From Procambarus clarkii (Eukaryota; Arthropoda; Malacostraca; Decapoda; Cambaridae), in contig NC_091173.1 of the NCBI RefSeq assembly GCF_040958095.1, positions 19,017,716 to 19,081,715 on the forward strand: a DNA stretch of 64,000 nucleotides, in the 5' to 3' direction. The notes beneath the pieces were generated by a model. It was not told the DNA's origin. It ran no database searches and was given only the letters and a program-made list of their open reading frames with translations. Shown here one piece after another: positions 34,929 through 47,395 of the stretch (its first letter is position 1; every line of letters begins with the position of its first letter). The translations under genes were made by a program, and so were the position numbers.

Positions 34929-37900
34929 TTAAAGCTCATCATGCATCATACACAGCTTGCTGAGGTCGCAGGTCTCGCAGCTCTCACTCAGCCACGGGTT
35001 TATCTCTTCCAACCGACACAGCGTTCCTTGGCAGTGCTCGGTGAGGGGTGTAGGCTGACCTTGGAAGAAGGTGCCTATTTTGTACTCTAACCCACATCTG
35101 ATGAAAGAGAAAATTAGAAATAATCAAACTTCAAGCAACTTATAATTTTTATACTTTTTTATAATATTGTTCACTGTTCTCATGGTACGTTTAGTTTCAG
35201 TCATCGCAAAGTTTACATCCTCAAACTGAAAATACTGGACTTTAACACCTAATGTGACTGTGTACAATATATAATGACTACTCTATTTCATTAACCCTAT
35301 GCTAGTAACTTTGGGGATGTTCGCTATCTCCAACATAATTAAAAAAAAAAACTACAGTAGTCAATGCCTATAATTTCATAACTATCTTTTCTTAATTTTA
35401 GTAATCTAATGTCTTCCTAGTGCAATACAGTTATACTATCTTCACAACCCCTTATGAACTGATGTACTGTACTTCATAGCCTCATTACTCCCTAATAACT
35501 ATAACTGCCAGTCTTACCTAACAGTACCAAAAGCAATTACAGTACAGTATATGAACAAATGAACAAATCTTATTGTTCTCACTGTGGTGAGAACAACAAT
35601 AAGAACAAGGTGAGAACAACAATAAAGCAGGATAAGATACAGTATATCTTATCAAACAGGTAAAATGTTTATAACAATTTTGACAACCTTAACTTAACAT
35701 ACCTGTAAAGAACAAATGCTACATTAGCACCAAAGGGAGAAATAAAGCTTGTTCGCCACTTCCTGCTCCTTAAGTCTGCAAAATTGTCATGCCTCAAGTG
35801 TTCAGGAGGATGATATAATCCCATACTAGCCAGAACCTGAAATAAAATGTTAAATGTTCACAACGAAGCTCTATGAATGCTACACATTTTATCTACATGT
35901 CCAGAATCAGGGTAACTATGAGGTGAGGGGAAACTGGAAATTGGAGATCAGCCACAAAACTGGAGAAAAATCCACCTGAAACCATAGGCCCAATAAAATA
36001 AGCACAGCTTGAAGAAAATGGGGCTGTCCCAAGAAAAACAAGACAAATGATCATTGCTGTCAAGTAATTACCCTACTCTTGATGCGTCTTGATTTCTGGA
36101 AGGAATCAAGGTGTAATATCAGTAGCACCCAAAGCTTACTCACAACAATACCTCAATAGAAAAGGCCAGCTTTTCTGGAATGGAAAAAAGATTAGAAAAC
36201 AGAAAAGGCAGACTGGGCTTACCCATGGAAGAAGAATAGTCAGAACATCAGTTACATGTCAAACACCCAAGTGCAACCCAAGCACAGTGAGGCCTACTGA
36301 CATTCAACAAGTAATGAGAGACCATCACTCTGTTGGACAGCCAGAAGCCCCCTGGCCTGATATTAGCCATGGGTATACTGCATTGGCAAAGAAAGCTGTC
36401 AAAGCAGCAACTTCTGCACATCATGAGAGCAAAGAAAGACACACACAGCTGGCTGCATAAATCCATACATCTTGTAAATGACCTGGCAGAGGTGGGCAGT
36501 GGAACCTGGTATTCTGGTTAATTACTCTGACAATAAAATACAGAACTGGTGATTTCTAGGATGCAACACAACAGTTGACTAATTTCCACGTACCTATTTA
36601 TTATTGGGTGAATAGGGGCAGTAGAAGTAAGTACTGTAAATGTGCCCAAATGTCTTCATGCACAAAGAACAGAGCCTCGGAGCAACTGGTCATGAGCGAA
36701 GTGCATTACAAGTCGCCATGTTATGTAGATGCATCCTTGTTTCTAATATTACTGGATAAAATAGTACCACTACACAGATTCATAATGTTTAGGGGTATAC
36801 AGTAATAAGATTATAAATAACTTACCTTAAATATAGTTTTGTCATGTGCAAAATAAAATATCCCTTGTGGCTTGGCCTCCCCTTTGCTGATAGTCATCCT
36901 GTAAAAAAATATATACATTAGGCTTGTGAAAAGCTCTTTTTTATTTTTTTCCTAGCATATTTTTTCTGTCACTTCGATATACTGGCTGACATATCTTCCC
37001 AAATGCCTAAAATACCTACAAATTCTAAATAGGCAATATTTCCAGAAATAGTAGCAGCATCAGAAAGGCAACACAGCCAAATAAACAAAAGCAGTAGGAC
37101 AGCAATAACAGCAGCAGCATAGGGAGATGTTTTGCAATACAGCTGGTATATAAAGTCTAGTATTTATTTTTATTAAGCTAAATTTTTTTTCCTTAATTAA
37201 AATGTAAGTTTGTTTTATTTTTGTTAATTTTTGTTTCAATTGTCAGTGTTTCTAAGTACTGCATATTGAATTTTGTATTAGAAAATGTTTATGCTGCGTG
37301 TGTGTGTGTATATTCACCTAGTTGTGCTTGCGGGGGTTGAGCTCTGCTCTTTCGGTGTGTGTGTGTAAAGTTTTTTCCCATAGGTTTTTGTGAGGGTAGC
37401 ATCTCTGCACCCCACAAGGGAGAGAGGGTCAGACGTCACCCACTGAGGGTGTGTGCATGTGTGAGGTACATACTGCCAGGAGACCCCAAAACTGAACAAC
37501 TGTTTATTATTATTCATCTCTCACACATCATCTATTTTAGGCCATTATCATTCTATTAATGGGTAAAAATCTTACTTGGTGCATTTCTTACCTGAAGTTA
37601 TTGTAAAGATCACACAGGGTCCTACAAGCGGTCTTCGAGTTGAGGGGATGGCCATAGCTGTCCTCATAATAATATTTTAAGTCCTGATGATATTCCATGA
37701 CCTGATAATAGAGAATTATATATCACATGTTATGTAAGTCATTATATAATTTTAATAATTTGTTTTGTTGCAGACAGGAATCTTGCTAGTGTGTGTGAGT
37801 GTGTGTACTCAACCTAGTTGTGCTTGCTGGGGTTGAGCTCTGGCTCTTTGGTCCCGCCTCTCAACTGTCAATCAACTGGTGAACAGATTCCTGAGCCTAT

Positions 37901-40900
37901 TGAGCTCTATCATATCTACATTTAAAACTGTGTATGGAGTCAGCCTCCACCACATCACTGCCTAATGCATTCAACCTGTTAACTACTCTGACACTGAAAA
38001 TGTTCTAACGTCCTTGTAGCTCATTTGGGTACTCAGTCTCCACCTGTGTCCCCTTGTTAGCGTACCACCCATGTTAAAAAGCCACTCGTTAATCGAGGTG
38101 CCACTGTGTATAGAATAAGATTCACAAATGACAAAGAAGCTGGGACACCAGGAGCATCACTCTCTCTTCCTTTAACTAAATACTGATAATTACAAATAGG
38201 TAATAATACACATAAGCAATGCTTCTATTATGCACACACACACACACACACACACACTTCACAGTTCTCAGCAACAATCACCTCAAAGTCATAGTGGGAG
38301 AAAGCTGAACACCATGCACTTTTCTGAGAAGGCCACCAAGCTGTTTCATAGCGGCACTCATCGTAAATTGCCTCAATTTCTCCTGTACAAAATAAAAGAG
38401 AGCAGCACATTAGATCATTGTATTTATAATCTAACATGAATAATTAAATATGAATTAAAATAGCAAATAATCAACTTAGTGTTTTTTTTTCCATACAATG
38501 AGAGAAACTAGTACTGTACTAAACAAATAGAATGCACATTGCATGCTTATAATAATCAATGTAAAAAAAAAAATCCAATACCATAGGTAACAGACCTGGT
38601 TTAAGTGGATGCATGAACCCAAGTCTGGCGCTCACAGCATGGGCAACACTCTGGAACACTTCGGAGTGAGTAAATAATGTTCGCTCTTTGTATGTCGTCT
38701 CACTGTTCCTATATACTTCACGCAACCAGCGAGGACATGCTTTGTAGAACTAGATATTATGAAATGAAGGAAAAAAAGTTACAGCATTTAACATATGCAA
38801 AATTATAACAGTAGCTTCTCCCAGCAATTTTTCCCAAGCACTGGCACATGTGATTTGTTAAATTCTAAAGCTACCACTTTGATCAAACACAGGAGAAATG
38901 TACTTCCAGAACAGATCTTGCATTCAGACATATGTAAGTACCAGTAATTGATGAACTTGTCTGATCCTTCTAAATGATAGAGCTTTAATATTAAATAGTC
39001 ATGATGAGATATTAAACAGTCTAGTTTTCTGGTTATGACTTGGATAATAAAATACAGAACAGGTTCAGTAAATCCAGTTTAATAATATTCATAATAAAAT
39101 TATTATATTAATGTTGTATGCCAATAGCGTTGTACATGCCAAATGCCTGTACTTAATAACTTGTAAATTAAAACTTAAATTTTTTATCCAGTTTTTTGGG
39201 GGCTAGAAATAATGTAAATGACTGCAACTAAAGGTTTTCATTAAAATAATTAGCCACTGGATAATGGTGAGAAGAATCATTCTGACCATTATTCCATTAC
39301 CCCTTATGGTAAGGTAAAATTTAGTCATATGATAAGATTATGGAAAGTCAGGAAGGATAGTATTTTGGCACTAGTGCCATGGGTAATAGATAGCCTAAGG
39401 ACTAAACTGGAACTTGGTAACACGAGGCTAAGATAGGATAGACAGCCAAAGGACTAAATGGGAATTAAGTGGGAACTTAGTGAAGATTCGATGACACTAA
39501 GAACTGAACGGGGACAAAGTGGGAACTTGGTGATAGGAGTATTAGATAGGATAAACAGCCTGAGGACTATTCAGACCTCTTTTCAAGTCTATTGGAAATT
39601 CTAACCTATGAAATGGGTGGGGATTATTAGGATCCCCTTTCCAAGTCTACAGGAAATTCATACCCTGTGAAATAGGTGGGGACTACACAATCTTCTTCAG
39701 AGTAGGGGACCATGTAGCCCTCAATTTCAGAAGCGAACATGCTTTGGATTGGCAGAACTCTTGAGCTGAACACCTGAAGCTATGTGGTGCCTTTGCCTCG
39801 ACCAGTTAACAAGGTGTGTTGAACCTATGATGCAGTGAGGTGCCATTGCCAAAACTAAACTGGAACCTCATAGTTGACTTTCACACTACCAGATTGCTTT
39901 GGTAACTTCCTATACCCCTCTCTTCTTTGTCCTTCTTTTCCATGGAGATTGAGTGCATCTCATGTAAGGAAGAAGGCAGGCTAGACCCCTGCCTGACCTG
40001 AGGCAGGGGTACTTGCTCAGTAATCCAAATTATATGGAACCCACCAACACTTGAGTTAACTGAACATTTCACATGCCAAACTTTTTACCAGGACTGTACA
40101 AAAATGATCACATTCGCAACTGTTTGCACCATAACCCAGTTACTCCCATCATTTACCCAGTTATTCCTGCCATTTACCTGCACATTCCCTTGGTTTACTT
40201 GCTTACTCTCACCATTTACTGTACTTAACAAACTCTTACAGTACCTTTATCATTGCTTTTAAATCAAATAATAATAATAATTATTTATATAACTAAGAAG
40301 AAGGTTCTGAGCTAGGAAAAGTATAATCTTTTAATTGAATGGCATATTTTGTACCAACAAGAATCATCATTAGTGTGAGAGAAATCAAATGAAGGAAATA
40401 ATAATTGCAATTTTATAACAACCCAGCAAGGATGCTTGAAAATTTTCCCATGGTGCTAGTGTCAGACTGTTGTCTTGACTGACTATGCACAATTCATTCA
40501 TATGACACAGGGATCGTACCGTACTTTAGGGGCAACCAAATATGACAGTTCAGAATAGCACTATTCATAGTGTAATTCTAATAATAAAACAACAATTGTT
40601 ACTAACTCTCAGTATGAAGTTTGGACTAAATGGCTCTGGAAATTCTATATTTCCAACCACATCATCTCCAAACATGCCTTTCAGGAAGTGGTAAGCACTC
40701 TGACCAGTACGGTTCTTTACAGTAAACTCCACCTGAAAATATTTAAGGAAGCTTTTATCTTACTAAACTGTATTCAGGGGGAAGTTGCTTGAAGAAAACA
40801 CAATCCTGAAAATGATGTAGAGAAATGCCATATTGTAAGTAGACTTTCTGAGCTAGGACCCCTTGATTACTCCCAAAGTCAGTTCATCAAAGACTCAACA

Positions 40901-43900
40901 CATATGTTAGACGCTAGTTGACTTGTCCTCAACTCTACCAAGATCTATGCAAATGGCCTTGTCACACAGTTGGGCTGGCAATATAGTGAAGTCTTTCTTA
41001 ATCCACCATCAAGCAAACTCCCACCCAGCCTGTGGGCATGGGTATAGGGGAAGAGGGGCCATTGGGATTTGTTCCTGTGTGCTTCCCTCGTGTTTTGCTC
41101 ATTTAAGTAGTTCATTGTTGTGCTTCATCCAGTAATTTCTGGTGCCAACACCAAGTTGGCCCCATTGGTCCTCTGTTTTCTCCTGAGCCTGCTGTTACTA
41201 ACCAGGAGAGCAATTATGGATTTTTCTTTTAATTCCAGTATTACTTACAGGAAGAAGGGGGTGTTAAGTGTATTGATCTACTTTTTTGTGACAGTAAGCA
41301 ATAGTTTAGTGGAGGATTGAGATTACATTCCCCACTGCCTCCCCTGTTAAAACTACTGTACTCACCAAGGCCATCTACAAGAGCCTTGCTATAGTGGGGG
41401 ATAAGTTAACTAGAACCTAGCATGTGCACTGTGTCCTGAGTGGCCCATCAAGCCCTAGTTTAACAGGGAACTGATGGTCTGACTCAGTAAGGAGTGTTGG
41501 TCTCACTTCTTGCAGGTTGGTATTCAGTCTCCAGCCATCGAAGTGGTTGGGAACCATTCTCTCCCCCTTGTCCTATCCCAAATTCTTATCCTCATATCCC
41601 TTCCAAGTGCTATATAGTTGTAATAGTTTAGTGCTTTCTCCTGATAATTACCTTACCTTATGTTACATTTAACATTTTGATTTTTTTAGGTAATGGTTTG
41701 CCTAAAAGAGCTTTAAAAATTTAAGATACATAGGTAGTACTTAATAAAGGATAAAAATGAGTAGTGAGGTCAATGAGGCATAAGTATGTCTAGTGTTGAA
41801 AATACCAACAATGCTTGGCATTATCAGAACATAAAACAGAAAGTAGCTTATGTCACTAATTTGTGTTACTGAAACACGAGTATTAAATGACATTGCACTT
41901 GAATGTATAGTGTGTATAGTACTGTACTTAGCATTTGTATTGACAGTGTTATGAAAGACAGAAAATAAGGTAAATTACGTAGAAATGTAAACTGCTTTGG
42001 TGATATACAGGTATGAAAATATTTAAAATGAGATTGGCACTTTCATATTACAGTATATTTACCATTGGTTGGCAATAACTAATGTTAAGATTCTGATTTT
42101 TTTTATGAAACTACAAAAGAATGTGCTCAAACAAATCTTGTACCTTGAACTTGGCAGGATCATATGTCACGTTGAAAAGATGTGGAAACATATCTCTCCA
42201 GTACTCGCCAATGGAAGTGAGCTCATCGTAACCCATCTCCTGCAGCTGCTCCTTGTCGTGTGGTCCATAGGGAGGAAACCAACTGCCTAACTGGCTTATA
42301 TCATCTTGATTTAAACAACCTGTTGATTCAAATCATACAAAGGAGCTGTGCTAAGAGTGTAGGCAAATTGCAAAATTAAGCATGGAATGTGTATGAAACT
42401 GCATTAAGATTTATTTATTCCACCTCTTTCTTGTGTAAGTTGAGGAAATTAAAATTTCTATCTATAAAGAAAGAAGGGATCAGTGAAAACATAAAATGTA
42501 TATAATATTCTAGGGATGGTAAATGAACGAGCATTAACCCAAATATCCGCTCAACTGGAGTTTCTTGTCATGCTTACTATTGAGGGGGGCAGGTGGTGGC
42601 TTCTGGCATGCACTAACTCTACATCAACTGTAGCAGCTCAAACACTTAGCAGCTGATAAATCTCATCTTTGATGAGATGTGTTGATTTCAAGTGATGATG
42701 GGCATGGGGTTACATGCCTCTGCATATAAAATGTATCTAATGAATTACTAATATCAAAAATGTTATTAGTGTAATTCATTTATAACAGTTTTTTATTCTA
42801 TAGTGATTATTACTTCACACACAGGTTATGTGTGAATATGCCACTGTGGTCTCAATGCTTTTCATTGCAAGTGTTGGTTTATGATGAAATTATTTGTGCA
42901 AAAGTTTGCATCAATATCAACATGGCTGATGCTTTGATTTTTTTATTAAATTAATAGTACTAATAATTGCTTATATGGACAATCACTGAACAATTTATAC
43001 CGTATCCAAATGTAGTCCAAGAGATTATAAATAAATTTTGACTTCTTTAAAATGGCATATAGTGATGCAGGCATCATAAAGACATGACAGACTGGTGTAT
43101 AATGGGGTAATTTCTTCCATGTTTATTGTATATTTAAATATCCTGTATTTAGTCGAGTGTTAATATTGCAATAATATATAGTATAATTGTTATTTTAATA
43201 TTATAATAATATATATATTATAATTATTATATAATATTATTACAATATTAATATAATAATAATAATAATAATAATGATATTATTATAATATTTGAGTTGT
43301 GTGTTGTTGTCTGTGGTAGTCCCCGGAGGACTCCCAGTCATCCTTCGAGAGGTTCTGCCGGGCCCTGAGCAAGACTATCAGTCTACTGCAGTAGTAGTAC
43401 CAGGAGCGGCCCTTCAGGTCCTTGTCCTCGTGCATGAGCTTGTGCCTCTGGCACCTTACAACCTGCTGCTCCGGTTAGATGGTACTCAACAGCCTAGGAA
43501 GGCAGTTCATCTTGGGGAAGGAATTCCTGATCTCAAACCTTCACTGCTTCGCGGCCATACCCACTTTTAGGACGGGCTTCAGGAGTCAACCTCAAGGAAA
43601 AGTCTGCAGCTGGAGCCCCTAAGGAAGGGGGGGTTGACTTTAACCTTGTTCTGGCAGCTCCTGTTATGACGCTGGAACCAAGCGTATTGGCGTTTGCCTT
43701 TCTGTTGGACAATTTCACAATGTGGAGGGAGGGGGGATCTGCAGCATGGACAACAGCTTCTCCTCCATATCGACATTCCCAGGCTTTGTGCCCTGGAGAG
43801 GACACTCCAGCCTCGGCAAACCAGAACGCAACCCAAGTCTCCCAAGACTGCACGATTCCGCCTACTACTACTACTACTACTATTTATTGACTGTGGTCCT

Positions 43901-45187
43901 GTGAATGAGAGGCTTCCTACACCTATAATGTTTCCACTATCAGAGGGTGGCAGGTACTTGCCCAGAAAGGATGAAAAAGTCCGGTAGAAAACTTGGGCTA
44001 ACGATAAGAGAAACAGTACAATACATAAATAACTAAAGGAAAAAGCAAAATAATATGACAAATAAATAAATAAAGTAAAAAATCAGAGTGACCTCTGTCG
44101 TTTGATGTTAAAAACAAAAATAATACCCAACAAAAAAATAATTTTGTAAATGAAGCATTTGTAAGTACAGCACCTCTCCCTTGTTGATGATTTGCTTCTA
44201 TCTGCTGGCTCATACTTGGTAATATGCTCAACAGCTTGCCCATATCATTCTTCGTTGGGTAGCGAGTACCATGGCGGTTGAGGAGCCACATTTGCTGAGC
44301 TGTGCAGCCCCACACTGGAAATGAAATCTTTTGTGTACAAATATAATAAAGCTTTAAGAGAAACTACTAAATACTGTATTCAGGTTAAACACTTGTGAAC
44401 ATGTCACTAAGAAGAATACTGTAATAAATTAATCTAATTTATTTAGTAATACATTATTAATCAAAGTTTAATAATATATGGTAAATTGATGTACAATATT
44501 TATGCAAGTGAAGAAAGCATAAAACTCTAAAATAACATTAACTTTCTTCAAACAGTTCAATGTATTTGAACTGTTTGAAGAATTTTAGGCCCGATTTGCC
44601 TAATAGGTCGAGTGATTCTTTTTATTAAAAAAAAAATCCAATTGGTTTATCTGAAACATTATTATATTATATTATATTATATATTATATTATATTATATT
44701 AAGAACATAAATTACTGACTTAGTTATGTTGGTTTGGGTTAGGTTAGGTTCAGTCATATATCTACGTTCGTTTGAACACAAATTAAAAAAAAAAAAATGA
44801 ACTCCTACATAATGAAATGGATAGTTTTAGTATTTCATAAGAATTATAAAAATATATAAATTTAGAAAAATTGATCTTATTAGGCAAATCAGACCTTGCA
44901 TAGTAGGCCGAGTACTGTACTGCATTCTGGCTACTAGGTACAACATTATATGTTTACCTTATATTAATAATAATAATAATAATAACAACATATATTAATA
45001 ATAATACCATACCTTCATTGTTAAATTTTTCCCAGTGGCTTTTATCTTTTTCTGCATTAAAATATGAAGTCTTGGTAGAAAGACGGTTTAATGGGATCTC
45101 ATCTTCAACACCCTTGCATATATGGGAGGTTGAGGAGCAGCAGAGGAGCGAGAAAAATGAAACTGCTTGTGCAAGTGTCTTGTACAT
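34929..45187 (-). CDS. MINPP1: Multiple inositol polyphosphate phosphatase 1 (histidine acid phosphatase family)
   Basis: Ten exons on the minus strand: 45187-45013, 44314-44174, 42319-42144, 40732-40607, 38749-38596, 38382-38282, 37701-37592, 36898-36826, 35836-35703, 35097-34929. All phases agree and give 452 residues (human MINPP1 is about 487). Residues 1-21 form a hydrophobic signal-like segment (MYKTLAQAVSFFSLLCC). RHGTRYP at 72-78 is the catalytic histidine motif of histidine phosphatases. The late acid motif is AHDKT, with H346-D347. The protein ends MMHDEL, and HDEL is an ER-retrieval signal; vertebrate MINPP1 ends in SDEL. N-glycosylation sequons include NVT near 155 and NRT near 171. 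The family removes phosphates from inositol hexakisphosphate and related inositol phosphates in the ER lumen. The start is the only ATG giving a signal peptide in frame. Some donors are weak (GTGCTG after exon 2, GTCTGT after exon 5), so exon ends there are slightly uncertain. Introns hold several repeats. Confidence 0.88.
37312..37355 (-). mobile_element. LINE/SINE tail fragment
   Basis: TTCACCTAGTTGTGCTTGCG then GGGGTTGAGCTCTGCTCTTT, with (TG)n on both sides, is the shared LINE/SINE tail in reverse orientation. Confidence 0.5.
37795..38095 (-). mobile_element. LINE 3' region (minus strand), same family as 2153-3352
   Basis: Plus-strand CTAGTTGTGCTTGCTGGGGT, GCTCTTTGGTCCCGCCTCTC, TGTATGGAGTCAGCCTCCAC and CACCTGTGTCCCCTTGTTAG match the 3' part of the LINE at 2153-2470. 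It lies in a MINPP1 intron, 93 bp upstream of that gene's exon 7 in gene direction. Shorter tails of the same type lie at 37312-37355 and 50673-50722. Confidence 0.65.
41515..41660 (+). repeat. Dispersed repeat copy (CCAAGTGGTTGG family) in a MINPP1 intron
   Basis: CAGCCATCGAAGTGGTTGGG, AAATTCTTATCCTCATATCC and GTGCTATATAGTTGTAATAG match the 1.4-kb copy with moderate divergence. Confidence 0.6.
43300..43870. other. GC-rich, coding-like island in the MINPP1 intron between exons 2 and 3
   Basis: Both strands hold longer open stretches than their AT-rich surroundings. On the minus strand one frame reads HKLMHEDKDLKGRSWYY, then NLSKDDWESSGDYHR, with an internal stop. I recognise no family. It could be a processed pseudogene or an uncharacterised repeat. 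An (ATA)n stretch precedes it, and (CTA)n ends it at 43861-43880. Confidence 0.45.
44655..44701. repeat. (ATATT)n microsatellite
   Basis: Repeats of ATATT in the first MINPP1 intron. Confidence 0.9.
44962..44985. repeat. (AAT)n microsatellite
   Basis: Short AAT array next to exon 1 of the MINPP1 gene. Confidence 0.85.
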
Positions 45188-45734
45188 CCTACTCTGAGTA
45201 CCTGTATTACCCTGCGGAAATTGTAAAGCACACAGACTATGTATACTGCATTAAGTTTGACAGCAAATACTTTATATCAATTCAGTATTTCTAAAGTTAC
45301 ACCACTATAATACCTGTCATTTTTTATTAATATTTTCATAGAAACCTAAAAGGCACACAGTAGACCTAGCAATCTAGTCTATTATGCTCAACAGGTGACA
45401 GTGAATTAGAAAGCACGTGCATCACACACATTCCTTTCAGTCCTGATTTGTCAATACTGTAACTCAATTCTGCACAGTTCATAGATTTGTATAATTGTTG
45501 AACCATGTCTACAAAACTTAATGGGAAAATAATATAAATAATGTTTGAGAAATGGCTACAGCTGCAGCTTAAGGGCTGCAGCATTTTCTAATATCTGGAG
45601 AAAAAAATATTGAATATAGGAAGAGCTCAGTAATTTGAGCCACAGTAATCTGAATCTCTGGGTAATTCACCCAATATCAAGTCCAAAGTTCTTGTTCACT
45701 TAACAGAAATCCAAATTAACAAGATAATTTTTTG

Positions 45735-46260
45735 CTAAGAACATGTCTGCTAGCAGCAGCAATATGGAGGTGTTAAGAGGAAAAATTACACAATCGATTC
45801 AAGAGAAGCTTAGAATCATTGAGCTTTGTGAAAATGGCCATTCTGCTGTGAGAATTGCCAGGGATTTGGGTGTAGGCATGAGTACTGTGTCTGATATCAG
45901 GAAATAAAAAGAGCAATACATAATTACATGTACTAGTGAGAGTAGGAGAATGAGCATTAGTGGAGATTATAACAGGAAAACCTTGAAGCATGCACACATT
46001 TTGGACAGTTAGATATGTGTATAAATGATTTGCCATGCGTATTGGCAAAGGATACTCATCTGCACAGTGAGTATGACAATTTGCAGTGAATAAATAAGGA
46101 ATGCAGCAGGCAGGTTTACATCCAGCTAACGAATAAATGGTTCCAGGGCAAGCGATGGTTGGATTGCCAGAGTAAACAGAAGCACAACATAGTCAGAAAA
46201 GGTCTCAGTGAATCATTTAGTGAAAAGGAGAGCAGCATTTAGCCATTTAAAAATAAAGTT
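45735..46260 (+). mobile_element. Pogo/Tigger-like transposase relic
   Basis: From 45743, the plus strand reads MSASSSNMEVLRGKITQS, EKLRIIELCENGHSAVRIA, RDLGVGMSTVSDIRK, then stop. This is the N-terminal CENP-B/Psq-type helix-turn-helix of pogo/Tigger transposases. The following 350 bases keep scraps such as an FQGKRWLDCQSKQKHN-like segment in broken frames. Frameshifts and stops make it inactive. Confidence 0.7.
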
Positions 46261-46414
46261 AGGTAAGGATGGGTAAGGTTCCTTAGCTTTAAAATTCATT
46301 GGCAAACTGTCTAGTATAAGATGTGACTTATATTTCCATGTTGTGCTGTATTCAAACCATGAATACCTTGTTTAACCTTAGTTTGATAGTAAGTACAGTA
46401 GTATGTTTGACTTT

Positions 46415-46500
46415 GCTTTCGACTCACAATCAGGAATCCTGGGTTCGATTGCCAGGTCGATCGCACCTTTAAGGCCCTGTCTGAAACATTATGCTGTTAG
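46415..46500 (+). mobile_element. Possible tRNA-like SINE head
   Basis: GCTTTCGACTCACAATCAGG, then GGGTTCGATTGCCAGG, resembles an anticodon-to-T-arm stretch; compare 8890. No acceptor-stem pairing was found, so it is not a tRNA gene. Confidence 0.45.
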
Positions 46501-47040
46501 TGGCTTTACAAAAATGTAAAAACATCAATGCTACGTGCTCTCATAAACCCAATGTACCTTCTTGAATATATATATAAATAAAATAAAATAAAATAACCTA
46601 ATCAGATATCGCTGAACTCTTCTTCACACATGAACCATTAAGCAATCTGAACCGAGGAAAAGACAAGTCATTAGTTACTCCAGTGCAGCAGTGTCAGCTC
46701 AGCCACCAGCTGACTCTGGCCACCCACCACCTGTCTTATCCTTGCAAATAGAATTTAATCCGGAGAGAAGGATGACCCAAGACTGGCGGCGCGTCATCCA
46801 AATAATAAGTCGTGGTTCAGGGTAATGTGCTTTACAAACGTTTATATACAAAAACAATTAATAATTACATATTTTTTAAATAAATTAATAAATATTATTA
46901 TTTAGTCGTTAAAATATGGTAAAACTGTAAATGCAATTGTTAATTTAATGTAAATGTTTTATTCTTGCTTATATATTGACGCATCCAAAATACCTGATTG
47001 TTTTCAGTTCTCTAACGGTGTCACAATACAATATTTGTAA

Positions 47041-47255
47041 TTACCTAAGTGTAGTTACAGAATGAGAGCTACGCTCGTGGTGTCCCGTCTTCCCAGCACT
47101 CTTTGTCATATAATGCTTTGAAACTACTGACGGTCTTGGTCTCCACCACCTTCTCACCTAACTTGTTCCAACCGTCTACCACCCTGTTTGCTGAAGCGAA
47201 TTTCCTTATATTTCTTCGGCATCTGTGTTTAGTTAGTTTAAATCTATGACTTCTT
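47041..47255 (-). mobile_element. LINE 3'-end fragment (minus strand)
   Basis: Plus-strand ATTACCTAAGTGTAGTTACA, TGAGAGCTACGCTCGTGGTG, AATGCTTTGAAACTACTGAC and CCAACCGTCTACCACCC are the reverse complement of the 14850-15445 LINE end. It lies between the MINPP1 and RTTN starts. Confidence 0.65.
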
Positions 47256-47265
47256 AATTTTAAGT

Positions 47266-47395
47266 TTTGCCCCGAGGGGCGAGTTTAGTGGGCAGCGCCA
47301 CCCATCCTGTGAGTGGACTTACTGCTATAGCATCATCATCAGCATGTACAATATTCCCCAATAGGAAGAAAACCCGCTGGGTTGTTCATCCTATC
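47266..47395 (-). repeat. Dispersed repeat, relative of 9150-9345 in reverse
   Basis: GCCCCGAGGGGCGAGTTTAG, GGGCAGCGCC and CCCGCTGGGTTGTTCATCCT are the reverse complement of the 9.2-kb repeat. It lies directly behind a LINE end, so both may belong to one insertion. Confidence 0.65.

Noticed and set aside
36089..36460. 123-codon open frame on the plus strand in a MINPP1 intron
   Set aside because: No recognisable domain, antisense to the gene, and the flanks look like non-coding sequence. A chance frame is more likely.
43579..44061. 160-codon minus-strand open frame in the MINPP1 intron
   Set aside because: It does not join in phase to the MINPP1 exons, has no recognised domain and overlaps the GC-rich island and low-complexity serine runs.
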